Shown one piece after another: positions 25,756 through 36,368 of a stretch of 64,000 nucleotides of DNA. The position numbers and the translations under genes are program-made. Numbering within the stretch: position 1 is the first letter of the stretch; each line of letters opens with the position of its first letter. The DNA is from Stromatinia cepivora (lineage: Eukaryota; Ascomycota; Leotiomycetes; Helotiales; Sclerotiniaceae). The stretch covers positions 186,001-250,000 of the forward strand of contig RCTD01000003.1 of assembly GCA_014898415.1 (NCBI GenBank), written 5' to 3'. Below the pieces are notes generated by a model, which worked only from the letters and a program-made list of their open reading frames with translations, made no database searches and was not told where the DNA came from.

Positions 25756-27362
25756 ATTTGTGCGTAACTATACTACACAGTGAAGTAGATAGACTGGTAT
25801 AATAACATTACAGCATAGAATGATAAAGAAGTTCTCCAAATATTCCACAGATAATTGTTCGGTACCCATTGACCTGCTCGTGGAGAACGGCATGAATACG
25901 GAGATGGCGTGTTTGACTCTATGTATGATCATTTCAAAGTAGATTGTGCTAGAGTCCAATACTGGACGTGGAATAATCTGCAACATCTGGTGCGCGCCAA
26001 CATTTCAGCACGAGCTAGAAGAAAATCGTACGACCGCCAACCAATATCTTTATCATCTTGGTCTCTTGGTAAGTTTTACATGTACAACAAGAGACGGATG
26101 AGTGCATAAAAATATAAAAAATCAATATCTTTATCTCCAAACATTTTAATAGTCATTATCTCCGAAAAATCTTGAATTTTTGATGGACTTAAATATTCAC
26201 TCACCATAATCAATATTGCTCCAGGATGTAGAGGCTTTAGCCAGCCGAGCTTTTAGAGATAGATGCTGAAAAATACGCCATGCACCGGGGATTAATGCAC
26301 CCTTAAAATTCCCAAAACTCTCCGACTCGGAAGGGGGGAGGAACCGGGGTTCCGCAATCCTTTTCAGCCCGCCCGAAGTGACATCCTGTAAGCACCTTGG
26401 TAGCTGGAGTCCTCAAATTCCCGACTTGGACAATTATCATCAGGTCTCCAAGCCCAATTCTACCGTCTCGTCCTTCTGCACCCGTGGTATGATTTAGTGT
26501 TTTAAGCTATAATCAAGGCTGAGATAGATAGGCATGAAGGATGAGATGAGGGGAAAACATATGCTGTGCAAATTAGATTGAAAGTTGAATGTTAGGTTGT
26601 GATGTTGCACAACAGATAGATGGATGGAATTGGTCACCATATTATTGGTAATTTATGCGAAAATATGTAGGGCGGAGATTGGTTGGAGAGGAGTAGTGTG
26701 AATGTGCTTATGGTACCACATGAAGGAACGGCGGGATATTGGATATATTCCGGGGCGTTTCTTGGAAGAGGATTAGAAGGCATGAGGATTTTTGAAGAAT
26801 GACGAGAGGATTTCGATAAGACAGATAGCGGGAGGATCATGAAGCTTAAATGGGCACAGTTACCATATCCACTCGATGATGTAACTAAGGGAAATAAACA
26901 CTCGAACTAGGGGCTTACATCTACAACCAGCAAGGACCCGTACTATTAATCCAGTAATGCAAACATGGCCACAAATTTTAAAATCGCGTGTCTACCCGGT
27001 CTACATCCAATATCTCAACGCCTCATTTCTTTGAATACACAAAGAGCATGTAAAAGAAACGTGCAAGTCGGGGTCGTTGCATTCATCCCATTAAAGAATC
27101 TTCCAGCTCAGCCGTTTCCACACTTTGTCACTCACGATTCTGTAGGTACCCAGCCATGCGTCTAGAGAAGCGGTAAGTTCCAGTAATTACTGATATGTAG
27201 TACGACACTCGTCGGCGCTCCGGATAATGAACCGGTCATATATGTAAAAATATCCCCACTCGAGTCCATAGGTATCATGCATTTTGAACAATAGTTGAAC
27301 ATCTAATTCGTGATATCTCCAACCAACTTTCCAAGGACAACCGAAGTTTCTTTTCCCAAATT
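25756..27362. other. Intergenic, 1.6 kb
   Basis: Upstream of UstYa copy 2 and of the rhodopsin-like gene. Scattered short frames (25909-26109, 26634-26840, 26965-27165) show no family similarity or splice logic. GC-rich patches occur at about 26320-26400. I looked for a repetitive dibasic RiPP precursor and saw none. Confidence 0.5.
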
Positions 27363-28688
27363 ATGGCGATCCCAGAAGTTGCTGTCGGCGGCGTAGTCGC
27401 AAATGTGATTCTCGCCGTCTTCGCGACCATCATCGTTTCCTTACGATTCTACGCGCGAAAAAGAAGTAAGCTGCCCTTGAAATCTGACGATTGGCTGATC
27501 CTATTCTGTTTGGTATGTTCAACCTCATGATTCCATTCTCACCATATATCCCATTAACGACTTTTGTGTGTTAGGTATGCTCAATCGCACTATGTGTTGA
27601 ATGTATCTATGCGGCAGCGACTGGGCTTCGAGGAGTTCACTTATCGACACTGAGTTTCCCAGACATTGAACGGTTCTTTGAGATCCAATTTGCGGATACT
27701 TTGATTTGCCATTTCGTGTATGGACTTATCAAGGTATCAGTGGTAGTGTTCTATAAACGTATTTTTACCAGTCGAACTTTCAATATATGTGCGAATACCG
27801 TGTTGGGTATGATTTCGCTGTATATGATTTTGTCATTTTTCGTAGGTATTATGCATTTCCATATGGTAGTAGACATACTAATGACATATCACATGCAGCT
27901 TTTCCTCTTCTCCGCTCACCCTGTTGCCGCTTACTGGAATACACCACCCGAGTTAATCGGCACCCAATTTATTCTCGATGTCCCAAATCTCGTCATCGCT
28001 TGTGCTGCTGTGGATATTTTCCTCGATATAGCAGTTCTAAGTCTTCCTTTCCCAGTAATCAAGGGTCTGCACATGCCGACTGAGAAGAAATTTTATGTTT
28101 CTGGCGTCTTCCTTCTTGGTGCCTTGTAAGAACCCCTTGTTATTTCCACCAACAGTCTATGCATTGCTAAATACTAAACGAGCATAGCTGTCTCATCTCA
28201 TCTTGCATCAGACTTTACTATTCCGTGAAACTATTCGGAACAAGCACACCTGATCTCAGTAAGTTCTTCTCCCTTCAGCACACCTCCACCTCTTCATCAC
28301 GTAACCACAACCTAACCACCACACAGAACTCGACGAAGAAGTCTACCTCTGGGCCCACATCGAAGCTTATGCCTCAACAATAACCGCCTGTCTCCCCTGC
28401 CTCGCACCTCTCCTTCGCGGCGGCCGCAACCTCGGCAGTATGATCGGCAGCGTACGATCTATCTTTTCCATCCGCAGCAAAAACAGTTCCCTATTCCGAA
28501 AACCATCTTCTGATTCCACATCCAACAATATACCAAGTCCGATCTCTGAAAAGGCACCTTGGAATGAAGATGGACCAACCTCTGTTGTTACAGGCGGAGC
28601 TAGGGATTTAGAGAGTCAGAAATATCCGAAGGAGAGGATTTTAGTTGAGAAGAGCTTTGTTTCAGCTGCGGGGTCTGTGGTTAATTGA
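27363..28688 (+). CDS. Fungal rhodopsin-like integral membrane protein (PF20684)
   Basis: A seven-helix membrane protein of the large fungal family often named integral membrane or SAT4-like, whose biochemical role is unknown. Five exons (27363-27512, 27575-27841, 27899-28125, 28188-28258, 28327-28688) join in phase to 358 residues. The N-terminus runs straight into a helix, then RFYARKRSKLPLKSDDWLIL, the family's hallmark after TM1. LDEEVYLWAHIEAYASTITACLPCLAPLL is the typical last-helix region with its Cys-Leu-Pro core. A hydrophilic Ser-rich cytosolic tail follows. The third intron has length divisible by three and can be read through, but has good donor, branch (ACTAAT) and acceptor sites. 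Confidence 0.85.
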
Positions 28689-29331
28689 GGTGTAGTATTG
28701 AGTTGATGGGCGAGATATGTACTTTCGGGGGTGGAATTTAGTCTGTTGTATTTGTAAAAGGAGAAGGTACATGTGGATAGCTCCGTCCTTTCCGTAAAGA
28801 TTGTATTAAAATTAAGTTTCGGTTGGCTCTCAAAATTTGCTTTGCTATCATGAATATTCGATAAACAAAGTTCTTTAATGATTCTCGAATGATAAAGTGA
28901 TGGCTCTCTCAGAATTATCGATGCTTTGCAACAAACCGACAACCCGACTCACAATCGAAGATCTATTCTAGAACCTAGCCTCAAACTCAAGATTCCGATG
29001 CATTTAATGTTTCCCATTGTTGAATTACAATTCCTTAGACTCCAAAAGTTGTAAAGTCGATTTTCTCAGACACCAAGCGCGCGCATATGTTGTACTGCCT
29101 TCAATCCCGGCCCACCAGGCCTGCCGATACCAACACGAGGCTGAGTAGGCGCAAGCACTAACATATAGATCTTGAAACCCTGTTTAAAGTTTTAATCAAT
29201 TCAATCTTCGAGTTAAAACTATTTCCTTCCTTTTTTGGTTCATGCAGTCCCCAGATACCTGGTCTGATCTCTCCCGTTCATTGCGACTTGACAACTATTA
29301 ACATCCTCCTACAGGGGACACTTCCAAGATC
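28689..29331. other. Intergenic between rhodopsin-like and APH-like genes
   Basis: 640 bp containing the upstream region of the APH-like gene. No gene recognised. Confidence 0.55.
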
Positions 29332-30735
29332 ATGGCAATCCAGAATTTGAATGTAATTCACAGATTTCCCAAACGACGTGAAATTCAAAAACTATCAGTA
29401 AACACCACCGTCACTCTCAATGCCGGACCCGCTCAATCCCCCATTCCACTTCCCACGTCTCCTTCCAAAATTATGACCCTCTCCGCCTATTCAAGAGATT
29501 TATCACTATGGGGAATACCCCGCTGGCCATTCGAACCGAAAATGGAACGAATACGAACGCTCGTACTGGATCGTTTGGGACTGCGACCTGATATGCCTTG
29601 CGTCGTATCCTTTGATTCGAGAACGGCATTTAGGAAAATCTATAAGATTATTATTTATCAGAAAATAGAACAAGAAGAAGGTAGAGAAGGGCAGAAAGAG
29701 AGGTTATATCACTTGAGTGTTAGATATCCTTTACAAGAAAGTGACGAAACGCTAAGTGAAGTGGCCACTATAAAATTTGCACGGAAATCAGGGGTTCCAG
29801 CCCCAAGGGTAATCGCCTGGGACGCGGATAGAAGGAATAGACTGGGATTTGAGTGGATTTTGACGAGGAAGTTGGAGGGTAAATGTCTTAGGGATGAATG
29901 GGAGAATTTATCATTTGGACAAAAGGAGAAAGTGGTAAAAAGCATAGCGAAATACCAAGCAAAACTTTTTGCGACGAATTTTGACGATATTGGAAATCTT
30001 TTCGATGCGCAAAATGCAGATGATTATATCACGGACTATCGATACAGTGATTTCAATACTTCACATCAGATATCGAAAGAATTGCGACCTTTTGTTGGCC
30101 GATTGATATCGATAGCGTCAATTAGTGACAAGAAATCATACTGTTCTTTCCCCAAAAGCAGCTCCTATTTGGAAGCTCTTTTGGTACCCATTTGGAAAGA
30201 AATATTTACGACATTACGGACCTCGACTAATGAAGAAGAAATGATCGAAGCACAAAGCCTTCAGAAGCTTGTTGAAAAGGTTCATGTTAAAATCTTTCAA
30301 ATATTTCCCGAAACAACTGTATCCACAGTCCTTGTCCATGACGACTTATCAATGAGAAACATTTTGATTGATGAAATAGGAAATGTAGCAGGTATTTTGG
30401 GATGGGAAAATGCGATGGTCATGCCGACCTGGAAGGCAACTCAATTTCCGCAAATCTTGAGTGGTGAGTATACACCGCAATCAAATACAGTAGGTCAGGA
30501 GGATATTACTGGAAACATGGATGCAAGGATTGAAGCAGTAAAATTGGGACGTCTCTATGACGAGGAGATGGCAAAGAGGGTGGTCGCTTGGAAAGAAGAG
30601 GTCAATCGAGGGAAAACGAAGAGGGAGCTTGAATTTGCATGCAAATTTTCCAGTATTGAGAGTTGCATGAAGGAAATTGGGGATTGGGTAGATGCACTTG
30701 AAACAAATGTACCAATATCTCTAGTAAAACAATAA
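29332..30735 (+). CDS. APH-fold phosphotransferase-like protein, probable pseudokinase
   Basis: A single exon of 467 residues, one of the fungal aminoglycoside-phosphotransferase-like proteins (PF01636), generally of unknown substrate. The N-lobe has SEVATIKFARKSGVPAPRVI and the hinge-like GFEWILTRKLEGKCL. The catalytic loop is VLVHDDLSMRNILIDE (usual HGDLxxxNILVD). The metal-binding motif normally IDWE reads LGWENAMVMPTW, so the key Asp is Gly. Catalysis is therefore doubtful, although the loop Asp and Asn are intact. The start at 29332 precedes about 60 poorly conserved residues; a later ATG at 29473 is possible. It converges with the conserved gene at 30757, 21 bp away. Confidence 0.85.
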   Translation: MAIQNLNVIHRFPKRREIQKLSVNTTVTLNAGPAQSPIPLPTSPSKIMTLSAYSRDLSLWGIPRWPFEPKMERIRTLVLDRLGLRPDMPCVVSFDSRTAFRKIYKIIIYQKIEQEEGREGQKERLYHLSVRYPLQESDETLSEVATIKFARKSGVPAPRVIAWDADRRNRLGFEWILTRKLEGKCLRDEWENLSFGQKEKVVKSIAKYQAKLFATNFDDIGNLFDAQNADDYITDYRYSDFNTSHQISKELRPFVGRLISIASISDKKSYCSFPKSSSYLEALLVPIWKEIFTTLRTSTNEEEMIEAQSLQKLVEKVHVKIFQIFPETTVSTVLVHDDLSMRNILIDEIGNVAGILGWENAMVMPTWKATQFPQILSGEYTPQSNTVGQEDITGNMDARIEAVKLGRLYDEEMAKRVVAWKEEVNRGKTKRELEFACKFSSIESCMKEIGDWVDALETNVPISLVKQ

Positions 30736-30756
30736 TTTCAGGTACGTATGGAGACT

Positions 30757-32405
30757 TCAGGGACAAGAACTGTTGGAATAATAAATCGCTTTCTTATCCT
30801 TCGCCATGTTCGCAGCAATCTTCATTTCCTCGTCGGAGGGCATGTTGACAATCATGAGATACAACACATCCTACAAATACATGAGTATACCGGTAATATG
30901 ATATTACTTCTCACCAAGGGAAATCAACTTACCTCGTGAAGCTTCCTCTTTGCCGTCCTTAAAATCCCCATTCTCTGAGGTTTGGGATTTTCATCCTTCG
31001 GCAAACCTTTTCTTTCCCGCCTTCTCTCTTTCCTGGCAGCTCGCCCTAGATGACCACCAGACAATACTCCAATGATTCCACCTTGGTTGACTGGGTGAGA
31101 GGGATCGGCCCAGCGTGATGAAGGTATTTGAGGTTCGCCGGCGTTTGTTGCCAACGTTGTTGAAGGATTTTCGGATCCCTGTTAAATAAAGTTAGACATG
31201 CTTTTCATACATATGCGATGGAATAAAACGTAAAACTATCTTGAGATGAAAATGACGCAAAAACATACAAATTTTGCTGTGCTCCTCTTGTCCCTCCATT
31301 CTCCAAACCACACCCCTGCTTTCTTCATGGCATTCTCTTTTTGTTCATCACTTGCTTTTTCCAGTAAGGGAAAGAGTAGTTCCGCGCTTTCCGGCATCTG
31401 CGACTGCCCGATTGTTTTACCACTGGTAGAATGAAGGTTACTGCGACCTTGAACTTCACGTGCAGCAACAGATGTAACTAACTTGGTGTTCATATCAACA
31501 GTAGAGACAAGCGGTTGAGAATTCGAAGAGCGAGCTGGCTTCCAAGTCATAAGCATAGCATAAAGTCCGTGTGGTTTGAATAGTTTCTCATTCATCCCTT
31601 GGAGGTATTTGTTTTGTCTAGGGGGTAGAATTAGATTCATACCTCCCAGCTTGACGATCAATGGATCAGACGGGACGTACTCTTTAGACATATATGCCCT
31701 TCTACCAAACTCAATACTGGTATGCACTGCAAATGCAGCAGCATGAACAATAATGCTCGGAGCTACAGCAATTCCTTCAGCCATCACACTTGCAGCCACG
31801 GCCAAATTGACTACATGAAAATATGGTGATGCCTTGATGATTTGTTAGCGATCATATTATCACGTTATGGGTCGCCAGACGAGCCGTACCTTGATAGAAG
31901 CCTCGAATCCTACCAGAAAATCCATGAAAGTGTCTTGATCAATGCCGCAATCCATCAAGACAGGAGCATAAGCTCTCACGAATCCTCGATGTTTAGATCC
32001 TGGTCTTCGTTCTGGAATAATGACTGGGACAGGCAATCCTTGCTTTATGTTTGGCCGAGTTGACGAAGATGAATCAGGATGTTGTTTAGTGAAGTCTCCG
32101 AGTATTTGCTTTACACTCTCAGGTTCATCCACCACTTCCTGATCATAAGGAGACAGTTCGGCTTGTGTATCGTCTCTAATCCAATCGCCTTCGTCATCTT
32201 CATCATAACTTTCGTATCCATGAGCATTGGAGACAGTTTCATCGCTATCAGACGGAGCAGCTGAAGCATCTGGGGTTTTCTCTTTCTGGTCGCTCGCGCC
32301 TACGGTCTCTCCTGGATTGGCTTTCTTTTCTTTGTATGAGGCGTATGCATCGGTACCAAATCCAATGATCCTATTAACAGTATCTCTTATGGGGCGTCGA
32401 CTCAT
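30757..32405 (-). CDS. Conserved fungal protein of unknown function
   Basis: Exons 31890-32405, 31269-31832, 30933-31178 and 30757-30870, all phase 0 at their borders, give 479 residues from the ATG at 32405. Parts: an acidic Ser/Asp/Glu-rich segment (about residues 30-100); a conserved-looking core HRGFVRAYAPVLMDCGID; an Ala-rich hydrophobic stretch (VAASVMAEGIAVAPSIIVHA) that may be membrane-associated; a basic Arg/Lys-rich stretch (GRAARKERRRERKGLP); and a C-terminal VLYLMIVNMPSDEEM. I recall this architecture from uncharacterised Pezizomycotina proteins but no function. The frame stays open upstream to an acceptor-like site at 32481, so a short 5' exon may exist; I could not find one in phase. 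Confidence 0.8.
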
Positions 32406-32481
32406 GGCTCCGTTAACACCCTGTTCAATCGCAATTTTAGTAGATGTCGGCAGTGTAATCGTTTTTGGAATAACGAAGGCC

Positions 32482-33252
32482 TAAAGGTCAGAATAAAGAA
32501 CACAACTACCATAACAATCGGGGGAGTTCTCTATTTTTAAACCCCGCATTCCTCGCGTTTCTATCTCTATGGTAGATTGATGGAAGCGGAGAGGAATGTA
32601 GGATTACCTTTGTGGCTTCATATCTAGTTTGAACTTATCAAGCTCTAAGTAGCACCTCTTCAATATTCACATTTCAATATAAAACGAATAGTTCCTTCTC
32701 AGTCATCCATTTGAACTTGTTGACATAACAAAATGTCTGGAAGCATATTCGAGTATCTCATGCAATTGCAGTTAAAGTACCACTGGCCATGTGCACTTAT
32801 TTAGGGAACAAAAAATCATTGAGTCCAACATTTGTGCAGCTCTCATGATAACCCTATTCAAAGTTGTCTTTTCAATTCAATCAAACTTAAATTCCTGGAA
32901 TCCCGATGGGAGCGGTGGTATGTATAATAGTGATACAAAGAAAGTATTGTAACTTCAAATCCACCGTACGGAGTTATGAATGACCCTGCGGAAATGTTCT
33001 TCTCACCGCCTGAGAGGTTCTGCCGTTACTTTTTTCTAGTAAGGCGGTGAACCAAGGACCTCTCCCCTCATCCAAGCTCAACGTCCATTTAGACTTTATT
33101 ATTGACTTCACTTCAACTCATGATGAACTGTTGAATGTATCAAGTTCTTTTATTCTTCTGTAATTCCTGGTTTCTCTCAATTTGAGACAATAATTTGTAT
33201 AATATAAAGAGAGATGGGTCCGTTTTATCGTATCTTTTTCCTGGTCAAGCAC
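32482..33252. other. Intergenic, 0.8 kb
   Basis: 5' flank of the conserved gene and 3' flank of the methyltransferase remnant. No gene recognised. Confidence 0.5.
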
Positions 33253-33560
33253 CTATTTGGCAACGACAATCTGGACGCTGTCTCTCAAAGACTCGGTATA
33301 AGTGTATGTCTTTACGATTTTTAAACCAGCTGAGTCTACAACCCTCTCCCATTAACTCTGAGTGCGTTCCATGGCAGATAAAGCTGCCACCATCGTGAAA
33401 TCAATGTTCATGGCCTGGAAATTGGTGCCTGTGTTGGGGAGAACCATTTCATCAATCAGGATGGCAGAATCCGGGCCCATTGCCTCGCGGAGATGGTTCA
33501 AAATGATCTTGCACTTCTCATCTGGTCAGTCCCATTCTGATGACAAGCTATACACCAACA
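33253..33560 (-). pseudogene. O-methyltransferase remnant (C-terminal piece)
   Basis: The minus strand encodes the end of a fungal SAM-dependent O-methyltransferase: PDEKCKIILNHLREAM, AILIDEMVLPNTG, IDFTMVAALSAMERT, then SAGLKIVK and a terminal VAK before TAG. Two in-frame stops interrupt it: TGA at 33526-33528 (where the family has HDWPDE) and TAA at 33352-33354 just after MERTQS. The upstream two thirds of the enzyme, including the SAM-binding VGGG, is not found. Such enzymes commonly belong to secondary-metabolite clusters, so this may be a relic of one. Confidence 0.75.
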
Positions 33561-34004
33561 ACTAGCACTGGTGCTTCAACCCAACTTTTTTCTCTACAAG
33601 ATCCTCGCACCCGCTTCATTCTGCACATGAACTGGCTCGCCCAAACGCTGCCCATCCTAATCAACCGCCTCCCATCTCTCTCCACCCTCGAGACCTCCCC
33701 TCCCGCTGGGCCTTCTCCTTCCTCCTCTCAAATCTGACACTCCCCTCCTCCTCACAGATAGCCCAAATATCCCCCTACTCCCAAATCCTTTCCTCCCATT
33801 ACTTTACCTCCATATTTCTCATCTACGGCACCGAAGATTTCGAACCCTTGGCGACAAAGTCAGAAAACGTATGAAGCGTTGAGTGGGCGTGGTGTTAAGG
33901 CAGGTATTGAGGTTTTGGAGGGAAGGAACATCTTTTTTGATTTAGTGAGGCATCGGGATGGTAGAGGGGGGAGGAGGGCAGTGGAGAGGGGAATGGAGCT
34001 TTGA
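33543..34004 (+). pseudogene. Degraded coding stretch, family unknown
   Basis: Three plus-strand pieces in different frames read as one protein-like sequence: RFILHMNWLAQTLPILINRL (to about 33690), then WAFSFLLSNLTL and IFLIYGTEDFEPLATKSENV (about 33700-33870), then GRGVKAGIEVLEGRNIFFDL (about 33875-34004). Shifts between pieces would need small indels or introns I cannot place. It partly overlaps the methyltransferase remnant on the other strand. I do not recognise the family. Confidence 0.3.
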
Positions 34005-35860
34005 GACGGTTTGTGTGAGGAGGGTAGAGCGGGAATGGAAGTAGGGATGATAGGGTGTGTTAGGGAAGTTTTTTTTGGTGCTAGTGCTGAATAGGATGAG
34101 ATGGGGTGGGATAGATTGAACGGCGGGGGATTTTTGTTTATCCGTGTTATAGATGTAATATAGATTTAATACTAACCGCAGGCGGCCTAAGTTTCGAATT
34201 GACTTAGCCGCCCATTTGCCCTTATTCTGTTTGACTAATTAAGCTCTGCCCAGTTCATGAGCAAGCGCTCTTTTGAACCTTTTCGCAGGCATGGGCACCC
34301 CTGCCCGGGCCTCTATGGGATGGTTACCCTACGTTGTCATGGTAGAGCAGGGTGGCAGCCCTACTTTTTAGATGTTATTCAAATCTGGTAGCTACCTACC
34401 ATCGAGACTTCTTCAACAGGAAAGAATAAGGTCCTAAGCGCCTAGAAGACTCAAAGAGCCGTACTCTAATTGAAACGAGAAGAATCATGACGGGGGGGTA
34501 GTATTAAATCATCCTTCAGGGAGTTATCGTTTATGTATACATAGAGGCATATGTTTGTCCTTTGCTATATTGCACAATTAATCTGTGAGAAATTGTTGCT
34601 GGAAAGAACCCCAGTCTTAAGACGTTGTGCCTGCTGCCTTAACGGAGAAACTTGTGGTTATTTTGATAGAGCTATTTGTATTGATATCACTAGTGGTGGT
34701 ATAATATCCGCGACGAAAACTGCAAATATGTGTTGGGACTGTGAGTCCGAAAAATAGTTGGTAACAGGATTAATATGGAAGGGCTGGCGTTGCCCATAAT
34801 TTGGATGTACGATGTTCTTTAGACGGGTCTCCTGCAGACGGGTCGTGATCAGTGTTTCCAACTTTCCAATAGTCCGGATTGCAGTCCAACAATTAGGGGC
34901 TTTTCAATGCCTACATTCAAGTGGGACATTCAAATGATTTGAAATGTTTATTTCGGTTAAATACCGAATTATTTTGAAACATTGATAGCTCACTAACGAG
35001 TCTGCTACGTAGTCCGAATATCCTGGTTGTGATCGAGGTAGCAATGGCAATATCCTTGACATGTGGATCTATATTAAAGTAAGTTGAACACATTCTACGA
35101 CCAAATAGGAAGTGATTAGATATTCCAAAATAGTCGGAGTAAAGTGCCCCCCTATAACATGTAAAATCCTATTGTAAACGTGTTTTGTTGCTTGAAATAT
35201 ACTGAATGACCATTGTCTTTAATATTGAACTGGGAGATGTATTTAGTCAAGTCGAGTAAACTAACGAGAGCTTTTATACCTAGCACAGGATCAAGAACCA
35301 CAAATGTCAGGAGATAGGGGAGAAGGGAAGAGGAAGAGAGTCAAAAGCGCAAGGGTCATGTGATTTTCACGTGATTAGATAATTTCCAAATGCAACCCAA
35401 TGCTGTATGAAGTCCAGGCAGGAGATGTATTCAGCCGTTTGCAACTATAGGGCTACGAAATTCTAGGAATACCTGGTTTTGATGAAGAGTAGCCTCGACT
35501 TAATAGGTAGATCAATTCTGCATAACGGTTTCATGCAAAGCTAAGGCCGTATCCAACTAAGGAATATTAGAAAATGGAATCGCAATCTCTTAAGGGAAAG
35601 ATTTTCAGAGATGAAGAAGCAGGTACAAGACGTACGTTCTTGGATGGAGTTTATTACCTTGCGTGGACATTGATACCATTGATATTGATAGGTAGAATGT
35701 TTTCAAATTTGGCAAAATCAAGGGTCCATAGTCACTCGACGATTCGGATATGGCGTCTATTAGTTCAATTGGTAATATATTATTATTTAGGCCGACGACG
35801 ACTTCTATCAATCGTCGTCTTCTATCAATCGCCAAGATTGTGTTATCGGGGAGAGATATA
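34005..35860. other. Intergenic, 1.9 kb, with minor quasi-palindrome
   Basis: No supportable gene. An interrupted inverted repeat (GGCGGCCTAAGT at 34181 and ACTTAGCCGCC at 34202) is visible. Open frames of about 95 codons on both strands at 35.57-35.89 kb overlap each other and the MITE end. Neither shows family similarity. Confidence 0.5.
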
Positions 35861-36366
35861 CGGAGGTTGATGGGGTAAGTATTGTAAGACATTTTTTACC
35901 CACATATCGCTGTTTTTCCTGTCTTTTGATGCTGCTTTAAACAATTTGAATAGATATTGAGCTGTTCTTCTTTCAAATTTCGAATTTTGAAAATCTTGAT
36001 TGTATTTCGAAGATTTCAATAAAATCTCAACAATTTAATGATTTTGAAGTTTTTAAAGTTTGTATAACCTTTTTTAATAATTTTAGAATAGATTTTTGAA
36101 TAAAAAATTAATGATTTTGAATGATTTTGAATGATTTTGAATGATTTTGAATGATTTTGAATGATTTTGAATGATTTTGAATGATTTTGAATGATTTTGA
36201 ATGATTTTGAATAAATAATTAAGAATTTACAATACTTTAATCACTTAGATTTCACCATACAAATTTTCAATCAGCGTAATGATATTATTGGTCAAAGCCC
36301 CTGTCTGTGGAACCAAGCACGGTCATTTTTTGGTGTGTCTTACAATACTTACCCCATCAACCTCCG
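35861..36366. mobile_element. MITE, 506 bp, TA-flanked
   Basis: Inverted repeats of over 30 bp at both ends begin CGGAGGTTGATGGGGTAAGT (left end; complement at the right end). TA flanks at 35859-35860 and 36367-36368 fit a Tc1/mariner-type target duplication. The AT-rich interior has no coding capacity and carries a 10-bp minisatellite. A partial second copy of its right side is at 51150-51208. Confidence 0.75.
36111..36210. repeat. Perfect minisatellite, 10 copies of ATGATTTTGA
   Basis: Ten uninterrupted identical 10-bp units inside the MITE, flanked by degenerate variants (for example ATAGATTTTTGA just upstream). Perfect identity points to recent expansion. Confidence 0.95.
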
Positions 36367-36368
36367 TA

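Noticed and set aside
35574..35892. Overlapping open frames of about 95 codons on both strands
   Set aside because: They overlap each other and run into the MITE inverted repeat; no motif on either strand.
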